This document shows, piece after piece, positions 55,028 through 64,000 of a stretch of DNA of 64,000 bases (position 1 is the first letter of the stretch; each line of letters begins with the position of its first letter). The position numbers were made by a program, and so were the translations under genes. The notes beneath the pieces were generated by a model that worked only from the letters and a program-made list of their open reading frames with translations, had not been told where the DNA came from and ran no database searches. This DNA is from Balanoglossus misakiensis (Eukaryota; Hemichordata), in NCBI GenBank assembly GCA_040954595.2, contig CM082595.2, positions 10,230,001-10,294,000 of the forward strand, given 5' to 3'.

Positions 55028-55129
55028 GTAAGTTTGAATCTATAGCAGTTAATAATGATAATTATCATTTTTTTTATTATGATTTAAACTTCACTGATGT
55101 TGTACAAACACAAAAATAGAAATAATAAT

Positions 55130-55600
55130 AATAATAATAATTTATTTGTATAGCGTCAGTATCCAAAAAAAATGTGATCAATGACGCTTAAAGCAAAAGT
55201 ACAATACAACAATTGGCTAAAAAACAGATTTAAAAAGTAAAGTTTTAACATTTGTTTTAAAAACAGATAAGTCTGGTGCCTGGTGAATGGTGAGTGGAAG
55301 ATTATTCCAAAGAATTGGAGCAGCAACAGTAAAAGCACGATCACCATAACTCTTGGTGCGTGATCGAACAGGGCAGAGTTTGAACTGATCAGCTGACCTC
55401 AAATTGCCACACGGAACATATAGATTAGTCATGCTAGAAAGATAGATTGGACCAAGTTTATGAATGGATTTAAAAATGAGAACTAACATCTTAAAAACAA
55501 TACGCTGTGTAACAGGTAGCCAGTGCAACTGATACAAAATTGGAGTGATGTGACAGGTGATTTTTGAACGAGTAACAATTAGAAACGGACAGCAGCTTAG
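55130..55600 (-). mobile_element. 3' end of a CR1/L2-like non-LTR element
   Basis: The minus-strand frame 55537-55217 gives YQLHWLPVTQRIVFKMLVLI, LGPIYLSSMTNLYVPCGNLR and YGDRAFTVAAPILWNNLP, the conserved C-terminus of CR1/L2-type reverse transcriptases. It ends in an (ATT)n-type microsatellite at 55,122-55,141, a common 3' end for these elements. It is a 5'-truncated copy, related to the fragment at 41060. Confidence 0.85.
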
Positions 55601-55803
55601 CTCTATTCCTTTTCCAAAGTGTTTGTTCTTTTAAACTACCTGTTTTTTATTTATTCTGATTATGCTAATATGCTAATTTGTCGGTTTGTCACATCACAAT
55701 TTTTGTAGGAAACTCACCCCTGGGATTTTTTTTCAGCCACTTACATACATTCATAATCACATGACATTGATGATCATGGAAAATTTGACCCTTTTCCTTG
55801 TAG

Positions 55804-55926
55804 GACTCAACCAGTGTCCACCAAATCCGTGCCAGAATGGTGGCTTCTGTCAACCGGCTCGAAATTCCTGCTTTGATCTCACCTGCATATGTACTGGTTG
55901 CTACAAAGGTGATAGGTGTGAGATAT
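55804..55926 (+). CDS. EGF-like exon
   Basis: 123 bp, phase 1-1, CTTGTAG acceptor, GTAAGT donor. Encodes NQCPPNPCQNGGFCQPARNS, then CFDLTCICTGCYKGDRCEI. The pattern has a C-x-C-x-x-C tail distinct from the calcium-binding exons upstream. Intact. Confidence 0.85.
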
Positions 55927-56480
55927 GTAAGTATACAGCGCAGTCTCTTTTACCTTTTGTCTCTGATGCATTCAAATACTGCATGTTTCCTGAGCATAGG
56001 TGTAGCCATCACCACAGCAGAGCTTGGAGCGTTCTTGACATCGAATGCAAGATTACACTCTTCCCAATCAAAATCACTTTCGTAGCGCATAATGTCTTGA
56101 TTGTCTTAGTTCAAGAAACATTATGCGCGACTGGCCAATTTTACAGCCTTTTGTCAACGCACATCCACTATGGAAATTCTCACTCCAGGCCAGATAGTGT
56201 AAATTTGCATATGAGTCTACAGGTATGCTTGAAGTCAAGTCAAGCATTTGCAAGGAACCCTCCTCCAGTACACAGGTCTTTGATTTCATGAAGGGAAGCC
56301 CTTGCCTCACAGTCACTGCCACATGATCTATGGAGGTGTGAACAACTTGATACCAGCCTAATATAAGTTGTAGGCACAATCACTCCACACACCCTTGCCA
56401 TAATTCTGCAAGGTTTTTGCCATATCTGTACTGTAGAATGAGTAGCAAGGAATAAAATGGCGTCCTTTCTTAATTTCCAG

Positions 56481-56595
56481 TGCAAAACCCCTGTGATCCC
56501 AACCCATGTATGAATGGTGGATTTTGCCAGCAAACATCGTGCAATTTCTATTCATGCCAGTGTGTGAACTCTTACACAGGTGACATCTGTCAAAC
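56481..56595 (+). pseudogene. EGF-like exon split by a MITE
   Basis: After TTTCCAG the exon reads VQNPCDPNPCMNGGFCQQTS, CNFYSCQCVNSYTGDICQT. The last bases (GTCAAAC) are the target duplication of the MITE at 56596. The remaining two bases and the GTGAGT donor lie at 57187-57189 beyond it. Reading into the MITE meets TGA at 56663-56665. The EGF module itself is almost complete, so the insertion destroys the splice donor rather than the domain. Confidence 0.85.
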
Positions 56596-57179
56596 CATAG
56601 ACCCTAGAGAAAGAAGGACGAGCAACTGCGGCAAAGATCAAAGGGTTTGGGGATTATCTGTATGATGATGTTCTTTTGCATATAATTAACACCCAGGACA
56701 GTTGGACAATGACTTCCTTACTTCGGCACGTGTCGACCCCACCAGTGATGCGAAAACTTGCCACCAAACTGACACTCCTGCATTTCAGCAGCCACTGCGT
56801 TTTTTTCTAAAATTCTAAAAGTATTACGATGTCTGTGCTAATTATTATGGTCGTCTGTCGGATGAACGGTCATTTCTAGTGCCACAAGCTTCATTTAAAA
56901 ATTGTAAACAAATCATCCATGCCAAATTCCTGTTTAACTTGTGCAGATGTGTTCCATAAATGATTGATGCGTTCAACCACGTTGCAGTTTTCTCGTCTTC
57001 TGCGAGATGTTCTAAGGTGTTTGTGATAACTTCACGCAAAACGCGAGACTTTGCGTTAGTTTATACACAGTTTATTTGCAAATTGGATTATTGGGATTTA
57101 CCTGGAAATAATGTATGCAAAAGAACATCATTTCAAGAAAAAACTGGAGTTGCGCGTCCTTCTTTCTCTAGGGTCCATG
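56596..57179. mobile_element. MITE inserted in an EGF exon, 7-bp TSD
   Basis: 584 bp with GTCAAAC at 56589-56595 and 57180-57186. Ends are inverted: CATRGACCCTAGAGAAAG, continuing AAGGACG and GCAACT. A minus-strand frame at 56845-57039 is open but not recognised. Removing element and one duplication restores an ordinary EGF exon end and donor. Confidence 0.85.
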
Positions 57180-57662
57180 GTCAAACAAGTGAGTATATAC
57201 TTTCAAGACATCCTGCAAACAAACAAGCAATCTTTATTCCGTAGATCTTTAAGCATATTTATGCATTGTATATTTTGATGTGAAACTTCAAATTTTATTG
57301 GTCTTGTTGCCAAACTTCTGAAGAAATGAGGATATTGTTTTGAAGGGTATTTTATCAGTAGATAACAAATACCATGGCCCTCCATGCAAATACCCACATG
57401 GTAAATTAAAACTGTTACAGGTGTATTTGATTTCCACATATGGATTACATGTGGGATAATATTGGGTGCTGGCAGTTTCAGTAAATGAACTGCTCTTAAA
57501 AGTTGGGTGTCAGGGCACCCTTGACTTCTTATTGTTCAGTTATACATTTAGGAGGCTCAGTTATAGGAGAACCCGATAGAACCACAGCTGTAGGAATTAG
57601 GGAAATGGTCATACCCTAAAAAACGTATGTCACTACTATTTTTTTTCATGCCATTGAAACAG

Positions 57663-57779
57663 AACAAACTCCATGTAGGCCAAGTCCATGCCTGAACAAT
57701 GGGCGGTGTACTCAGCTGTCTTGTACAACTTATGAGTGTACTTGTCCAGGATGTTTCACCGGCACACACTGCAGCCAGT
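57663..57779 (+). CDS. EGF-like exon
   Basis: 117 bp, AACAG acceptor and GTAAAA donor, phase 1-1. Encodes QTPCRPSPCLNNGRCTQLSC, then TTYECTCPGCFTGTHCSQ. Intact EGF module of the downstream subfamily; the acceptor lacks a strong pyrimidine tract right before it but has a T-run 15 bases upstream. Confidence 0.75.
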
Positions 57780-58170
57780 GTAAAACTCATTAAAACAAAC
57801 ATATGTCATGCAGGAACTAACATTTACAATCATGTCTCAATACATTGTCTGTTGGTCATACTTTATATTTTCATCTTCAGCATCACACCTTGGTCCTTGG
57901 GAATCGGTCACCTCAAAAATGATGTACAGCTGAAAGAAAACATGTTTATTTGAAGAAAAAACTGTTGATCGTTCATGAAAATTTTCCCTACACAAGATAC
58001 ATATACAGAGATTTTCATAGCCCCATAAGTGCGTCCCAGAATGAGCAAGTTGTTTTTGGAAGTGAAGTTCCGTTCAGTATTTACAGTAATGGTAATGATG
58101 ATGTTTTCATCAAACAGATTTTGAAAGTAAATATTGCTGAGATAACATTAGGTTGCACTTTTTATTGCAG

Positions 58171-58293
58171 TCCAAGATCCAGGCCAGCGAAACAGCTGTC
58201 TCAACGGGGCTGTATGTAATGCAGTGGCCAACTCCTGCACGGCATATACCTGTGCCTGTACTGGTTGCTATGAGGGTAACCGTTGTGAAATAT
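58171..58293 (+). CDS. EGF-like exon, first cysteine missing
   Basis: 123 bp, TTGCAG acceptor, GTAAGT donor. Encodes QDPGQRNSCLNGAVCNAVAN, SCTAYTCACTGCYEGNRCEI. The first Cys of the motif NxCxPNPC is replaced by Gly (DPGQRNSC). The frame is open. Confidence 0.75.
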
Positions 58294-58870
58294 GTAAGTT
58301 TCTGACGTACCGTACATGACAATCTTTTGGGCACTTTCTCTTCATGGCAATTGAATTGTGTGGTAACTTCTCATTTCTAAAATTTCCCCAAGAGAAAAGA
58401 AAGGAAAAGGAAACAGAAATTTCATTTGTATGTCCGTGCAATTTAGGAGAGGCACGAACTTGTGAGGAAGTGTACGAAGCTGGATGTTTTCATCACTCAA
58501 ATATACAAGAGTTGCCTCTTGAAGACTAGTGTCTGTAGAGATAATTGTGCATGTCAGGTAATCTCTCCTAAGGTGGTGCACACCTCTGAGTATTAAGTAA
58601 AAGAGACGTCCTTAATTATCCTTACTATTTGGCTTGAAAAATCAATCTTACTAGGTGTTCTGATTAGAGAGGTGTCCATAAAGACAGGTTTTACTGTATT
58701 ACCCAAAATAGAGACATTGTCCCTTCATCATATACTTAATGCGTGTTCTGGGTATGGTTCCAGTATAATGCTTGTGTCAAAGGATTTTGTTGTGGTGCAG
58801 GAATCATCTTTGGTTGAGGTGTAGCCATCTGCATTTCATGTTTTTTAAACTATTTTTTTTCTGATTGTCA

Positions 58871-58990
58871 TTAACCCTTGTGATCAGAATCCGTGTCAAA
58901 ATGGAGGCTATTGTTCCCAAACACCAAATTCTTATACTGACTACACCTGTTACTGCCAGTAGTGTTGGACTGGGGCCATCTGTGCTGTAG
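58871..58990 (+). pseudogene. EGF-like exon, acceptor lost and in-frame stop
   Basis: Reads NPCDQNPCQNGGYCSQTPNS, YTDYTCYCQ, TAG at 58960-58962, then CWTGAICA. The place of the acceptor AG reads CATTAAC, so no acceptor is visible. GTGTGT follows the exon. Confidence 0.7.
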
Positions 58991-59384
58991 GTGTGTCGAA
59001 TTACTGTTTTATGACACAGCGTGGTATATAAACCCTCATTTTTGGTATTCTCAATGTGATAGATGGACCCATACACCAATAAATGGGGTGGAAGCATTAC
59101 TAAGTTTCATCCTTTCAAAATTTGCTGATGTAGGGTCAAAATTGAGTGTGAGGTGCATGTTAAAAAGGAAAGCCTTCTGTATCATGTTGATGGCACATTT
59201 TTTTAATTTTTCAAGATTCTTACAGAAAAATACTAGCAATAGCATCATTATGTTATTTTAAATGTAAAGGTTTGAAACAAGGAATGAAGACATTGCTCAC
59301 ATATTTAAACGAAATGAACATCACAAGTACATGTACAAGTTTTTGACAAGCAGGTAATTGATACTTTCATTTTTGTTTTGGCAG

Positions 59385-59504
59385 CCATTGATCAGTTATA
59401 CCCTATGCCTTGTCAAAATGGTGGCACATGCGTTGCGTGAGACGGCTGTTTCCTGTTTGACTGTATGTGTACCGAATGCTTCACTGGTGCCACATGTACA
59501 ATGC
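59385..59504 (+). pseudogene. EGF-like exon with in-frame stop
   Basis: 120 bp, TTGGCAG acceptor, GTAAGT donor. Encodes MPCQNGGTCVA, TGA at 59438-59440, then DGCFLFDCMCTECFTGATCT. The first Cys is replaced (IDQLYPMPC). Confidence 0.75.
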
Positions 59505-59798
59505 GTAAGTACAAACCAATATTATTTTATTCAATGCAAAACACTTGTTATGTATTATATAATATAAGTACGGTACACATATTAAAGCCCTGGTAACTCA
59601 AACTTTGGGCTAGCTTAATGTTATCACTATTTTTGTTTTCGGTTGCAACTGTGGTTTCTTGTCACTCTCTAAAGGATTCACAGCATTTGGTTTTTCAAAA
59701 CAGCCCTTTGGTTGTTGTCATGTATACATGTACATGACTGTGGAGTGTAGTTTGTAGATTCTGTAATTTTGACAATATCTTGACTGCACATCCCACAG

Positions 59799-59921
59799 CT
59801 GTCAACCAGTGTCAACCCATCCAGTGTCGGAATGGTGGAAACTGTGTGCTGACGCCCAATTGGTGTACTGAATTCACATGCTCCTGTACAAGCTGTTACT
59901 CCGGCGATTTATGTCAGACAT
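59799..59921 (+). CDS. EGF-like exon
   Basis: 123 bp, CCCACAG acceptor, GTGAGT donor. Encodes VNQCQPIQCRNGGNCVLTPN, WCTEFTCSCTSCYSGDLCQT. All cysteines present, no defect. Confidence 0.85.
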
Positions 59922-60305
59922 GTGAGTGATTTTAAATTTCAGATGAAGAGGAACATAATAACATAACACATAATCGGCTTGCAGTTGGTTTCTTCCAACC
60001 TGTATCAAACAGTGAATAACGACACAATTTTGGGGAAATTTATTAAGAATGTGTGTGCCATAAAAGGGGATTGTGTATTTGACCAAACAACAACCTGCAC
60101 CGTATGGTACACTAAGACACTATTACACCTGTGTCAAAATTTCATTACGTTTCTTTTGTTGAACATGGAAGAAATTTGTCACAGTGATGTTCTGTTGACC
60201 AACTGAGATTTTTACCACTCAACCCTGACTGCACAAATCTGTTTAAAGTATATGTAGTAAATATTAACTGTACACAATTTATATCACTTTCTCTTCTGTG
60301 CACAG

Positions 60306-60422
60306 ATTTGAATCCGTGTCAGCCCAACCCTTGTCTAAACAGTGGATTCTGCCAGCAAGTGTCCTGCACCGAGTTCAGATGCCAGAGTCCGCGCTGTTTC
60401 ATCGGAACCACGTGCGCTGAAC
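60306..60422 (+). CDS. EGF-like exon
   Basis: 117 bp, GCACAG acceptor, GTAAGC donor. Encodes LNPCQPNPCLNSGFCQQVSC, TEFRCQSPRCFIGTTCAE. Intact frame and cysteines. Confidence 0.85.
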
Positions 60423-60646
60423 GTAAGCAAACCAGTGTCAGATTTGCCGCACAAAGTAGAAATCGCTGGGCTTTGTCATTGATATTGTCTCAATAAAGTT
60501 GCCTGTGATTGTGCAGCTAACCAAGAGACTTATATGCACTACGGTAGCCATGATGAATACTTTCATTGACTCAAATGCTCATCAGCGTAGATGTTGCTAT
60601 TTTTCCAACCGTAAATTGAAACATCAGAAAGTTATGACATCAACTA

Positions 60647-60675
60647 CCCCCACCCCCACCCCACCCACCCCCAAC
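60647..60675. repeat. C-rich simple repeat
   Basis: ACCCCC/CCACC units in a short run. No function inferred. Confidence 0.9.
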
Positions 60676-60869
60676 TAGTAAATATTATAAGATGCTGTAA
60701 TTATGATAGAGATGGTAGCACCAAGCTTGGATAAAGTGGTCTTTATTATCCTTCACACATGAACATGATCACACGGATGTGCAATCTTCTGACAGTCTGC
60801 TACAGATTTCACTTCCCACTCAAGTGTGTAAGACCCTAATGTGATACTTTTCATTTCTCTCACCCTTAG

Positions 60870-60992
60870 CGATCAACCAGTGTCTTCTAAACCCATGTCT
60901 GAATAACGGAGTGTATCAGCCACTTCAAGGCTCCTGCTCAATCTACACCTGCAACTGTCCAACCTGCTACACTGGGCAAACATGTGTTACAT
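60870..60992 (+). CDS. EGF-like exon, third cysteine changed
   Basis: 123 bp, CCTTAG acceptor, GTAAGT donor. Encodes INQCLLNPCLNNGVYQPLQG, SCSIYTCNCPTCYTGQTCVT. The GxC position reads GVY, which would leave an unpaired cysteine; otherwise open. Confidence 0.8.
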
Positions 60993-61059
60993 GTAAGTCA
61001 CAAGTTTTTAGGTCCCATTGGTATGTACCATGGGAACTTATGGGATTGGTTACGTCTGT

Positions 61060-61100
61060 ATGTATGGATGGATGGATGGATGTATGTCTGTATGTCCGTC
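61060..61100. repeat. (GGAT)n-type simple repeat
   Basis: ATGGATGGATGGATGGATG with flanking TGTATGTCTG variants in an intron. Confidence 0.9.
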
Positions 61101-61269
61101 CACATGAAAAACTTGAAAACCGCAGCGCGTATGATCTCGATATTTGGCGTGTAGATGCAGGCAGGGCTGTAGATGGGAGTTTGTTCAAATGAAGATGTCA
61201 TTGCCAAAAATATGCAAATTAGCTGGGAAAATGTGAAATTGGTCAAAACTCAAAAACTGGACAACCACT

Positions 61270-62400
61270 GGTCATATTGATTTGAAAAATGGTATGCATG
61301 TACCTTATATCAACCTCATACAATCCTGTATGTTTTGAGCTAATATTATCGATTTCCTATTTTTTTTGCATTTTTTTGTATTTTTCCATGTTATTGGTAA
61401 AAGTCTTTGAAATTTAGTATGAAGCCTCCTAATGTTGTCTAAGTAACCATAGTTTTGTTCAAATTGTTGCAAAATTTGCATATCTATAATTTTGAGCATT
61501 ATTTGCCATTTTTGGTCAAAAAATGTTTTTCTTTAAAACCTCATGCCAGATTGCTTTGCAATTTGGTAGGCATGTTCGTAGGGGTAACCTAAATAATATG
61601 TTGTAAAAAATGTGATATTTGCATAAATGTGTTATCGGGGAAACTTTTGCAATTTTTGTCAAAAATTGTTTTCACTGAAACCGCTTGTCCTATCGCATTG
61701 AACTTAGGCAGCATGTTCCTTGTAGTGATTGAAGTAAGATATTGTACAATTTTGGTGATATTTGCATATTTGTGTTTTTGCCACTTTTGAACAAATATTT
61801 TCTGTGAAACTGCTTGTTGGATTGCTTTGAAATTAGTTTTTTCTCTGATTGCTTTGAAATTTAGGATATAATTTCATAACACATACCTGTATATGTGCAA
61901 CTTTTATTCAATTCTGAGATCAGAAAGATTAAATATTTAGCGAGTTTTTTTGGTAAGTTTCTTTGTTTTTGGTTAGCAAATCTTCTCCTAAACAAATTGT
62001 CCAGTTGTTTTTAAAGTTACTATTTACAAGGAGTTGTTACCTCGAACAAAGACATGTTTACATAACTTAAATAGGCCAGCTGTTACAGAGACCACCAGCT
62101 ATCACATTTTAATTACCAGTGGCAGGTCAGTGTGTGTATGTTCCAGGGCTGACTGAAAGAAGTTGCTTCGCATATGTGTTTGTGTACAGACAATTTTTGG
62201 TCAATTTTTTTTTCTAGCACCACTTGTAAGACTGCCATGACACATGACAGTTTATTGGGCATGTTCCTTGTTAATGTTTTTACATTGCATATTTCTATAT
62301 GGTCAGATCATATCTGCTTGCAAATGTCACCTGTAATTTTTATTCTGCTGTGTCACTGTTTCCGCATAATCCTCAAATGTCATCAGATCTCCGAATGTGA
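61270..62400 (+). repeat. Dispersed 1-kb repeat, third copy, inverted
   Basis: Reverse-complement match to 16680-17720 with moderate divergence (for example ATGTTTTGAGCTAATATTA and TTGTGTACAGACAATTTTTG). It lies in the intron between the EGF exons at 60870 and 62931. Its presence outside the duplication shows that it is mobile or dispersed. Confidence 0.8.
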
Positions 62401-62930
62401 TGAAAACAGTGTGTTTTGAGTGGGTTTTTTAATGACCTTTTGGGTTAAAAGTGGCAAAAATGGCAATTTTGTCTTCAAAGGGGTCAATAAGACTGACTTT
62501 TTTGGAATCAGCACCATTTTTTACATTGAATGGACTAGTTTGCTCAAACTTTCCTTACCAAAAATTCTGTTTAATCTTCTGTAACATGTATACTAGTGTA
62601 CATGTAGCTGCCTGATAGTTTGCCCTGTGTGTGTAATTGCTGAGTGACATAACGCATTCTGTGATTGATGCAGTCACGTAACCACCAATCGAACGATTGT
62701 TATAAGGAGAACTGCACGACCTTTAACCGCATTAGCATACCTGATTTTTAGGGCTCGATATTACCTCTGAGGACGCAATATTTAAGTTGAAGTTTTTTTA
62801 TTTTATCATATTAGAGCAAGAAGACTTGTCTTTTATGTAAAAAAAATAGACCCTAATATACAGAGTGCATTTTGAAACGATAGGCAGGTCCGGCCCATAG
62901 CCTAATTCTTCATTTTTCTGTCATGCGTAG

Positions 62931-63046
62931 GAATTGATTAGTGCTAACAACCCATGTCAAAATGGCAGCACTTGCCAACCCTAACCTCGTGTGTGGCATT
63001 GACGTGCACCTGCCAAGGATGCTTTACTGGGAGCGCTGTGAAAATT
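62931..63046 (+). pseudogene. EGF-like exon, multiply broken
   Basis: After GCGTAG the frame reads IDxC with a TAG, then NNPCQNGSTCQP, then stop. A second frame continues CVALTCTCQGCFTGSAV, lacking the final Cys. No donor is obvious. This is the most decayed EGF exon and the last one seen. Confidence 0.65.
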
Positions 63047-63428
63047 GTCAGTCAGTTTCTTTTGTCAAATTAATCAATATGTGTGGGACTGCTATACATG
63101 TATATAAAACAGAATACTGCGATGGAAAATTCTATAACTTAATGTTTCAGTGGATATATGACTTAAAGTTAGCAGTATGCAGTGAATTCAACAGAAAGTG
63201 TGAGCTCTGTGCGACTGTGCCAATGAAAATCTCACCACAAACAAAAATGACAGGTATACACTGTATATTAGCAGCTTTGTCTCTGTAATAGCCATAGTGT
63301 TTTGAAGTTGAAAACTTGCAAAGTGTGCAGTTTTATTCACACTACAAAGGAAACATTGTTGAAACGGATTATCTGTGTACATTGTCAAACTGTACACTTG
63401 TCGTGAGATTTATTCTCAATTATATTAC
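63047..63428. other. No recognised feature
   Basis: A 115-codon frame ends here but runs out of the EGF remnant into intron-like sequence, so I do not count it as a gene. Confidence 0.5.
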
Positions 63429-63432
63429 TATA

Positions 63433-63969
63433 TTATATCATGCTACCGTCCGCAACTCTGATTGGACGAGAGCTAAATCCAGCGATGCTAAAATACTCAA
63501 TAATGCACTGCTGGCAGTGGTAAAACGGGCTTTCTGTTTGCCACATGGGTTTGTTCTTTAGGTTGTTGTGTGTGTTTACACCCATCATGTTTATTGTAGA
63601 ACCAGGGTCGATCAGTGAGGCAACTGCTGTTTGTTCTATCTGCACTGTTACTCGAGGCCTCCTGCCATTTGATTGTTGTACAGTGAAGCAGTATTCATCT
63701 CCCGAGCCTTCTTCCACTTTATGCACAGCTTTGACAGTTTTATCCTTGTCTACCCTATTTGCCTTGCCTTTTGAATGGTAGCATTTGGCTAAATGGTTAG
63801 GTTTGCCACACTTCCTGCATGACTTGCCTTTAGCTGGACATACTGAGTCATGTGGATAGGTGCCACCACAATAATAACAAGTGGACGGTCCTTTCGCTGG
63901 CTGCTGATGAGCTCTCTTTTGTTTATTTGGTTTAGAGCGTTGATGGCGCTGTTTTCTGACCGCTTTCAC
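63433..63969 (-). pseudogene. Gypsy-like gag-protease fragment
   Basis: The minus-strand frame encodes two zinc knuckles (CYYCGGTYPHDSVCPAKG and CRKCGKPNHLAKCYHSK) and then a retropepsin start (VASLIDPGSTINMMG). Family knowledge places such double knuckles and protease in Ty3/Gypsy elements of marine animals. The protease triad reads D-P-G instead of D-T/S-G. At about 63,500 the sequence changes to the dispersed repeat also found at 26,200-26,270, so the element is truncated. The gag part extends past the window edge at 64,000. Confidence 0.75.
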
Positions 63970-64000
63970 AGATGCCGTATCTGCACCATTATTTTGGGTT

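Noticed and set aside
55686-56291. 201-codon frame suggesting one long protein exon
   Set aside because: Only the EGF part (55804-55926) is supported by splice sites; the rest is intron read-through.

Overview
This window is AT-rich metazoan DNA with short exons in long introns, GT-AG splice sites, phase-1 EGF exons, and many transposable elements. BEL/Pao, CR1/L2-like and Gypsy-like retroelements, MITEs and foldback elements point to a marine invertebrate. A hemichordate, echinoderm or amphioxus-type genome is my guess; nothing in the sequence fixes the species.

The main structure is a large direct duplication. Bases 1 to about 23,135 (copy A) and 26,325 to about 45,751 (copy B) are collinear and nearly identical apart from insertions and deletions. 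Each copy holds, on the + strand, two exons resembling Mediator subunit 25 (MED25), then four EGF-like exons. Between the second and third EGF exons lies one large DNA transposon. A third MED25-like exon (von Willebrand A region) at 24,620 lies between the copies. Copy A alone carries an intact BEL/Pao LTR retrotransposon (546-8547), two MITEs (9192-9939 and 21553-22126) and two deletions. Copy B alone carries a TTAA-flanked MITE (29025-29819) and a 2.6 kb insertion with nested foldback elements. The pair could be a real segmental duplication or two unmerged haplotypes placed in tandem.

The most interesting item is the DNA transposon in both copies (11737-19337 and 30973-42699). It has inverted ends starting CAGTCAGATCGCA and a 4-bp TGTA target duplication. 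It encodes, in broken reading frames, a Cys-rich N-terminal protein, an OTU-type cysteine protease with its Asp/Cys/His residues, a protein with FEN1/XPG nuclease motifs, and a tesmin/TSO1-like CXC domain. The nuclease and the 4-bp duplication suggest the Academ superfamily. The OTU and CXC modules are the part I do not recognise as described.

From 45.7 to 49.1 kb there is a foldback element, a broken non-LTR endonuclease region, a hairpin element and an unassigned minus-strand ORF. From 49.1 to 63.05 kb there is a + strand series of extracellular-type exons: cysteine-rich GCC2/GCC3-like exons, then about a dozen EGF exons of one subfamily. Many carry stops or frameshifts, and one is split by a MITE with a 7-bp target duplication. 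This part therefore looks like a decaying gene. Introns contain further MITEs, a CR1-like 3' end and, at the right edge, a Gypsy-like gag-protease fragment. No tRNA, rRNA or CRISPR was seen.
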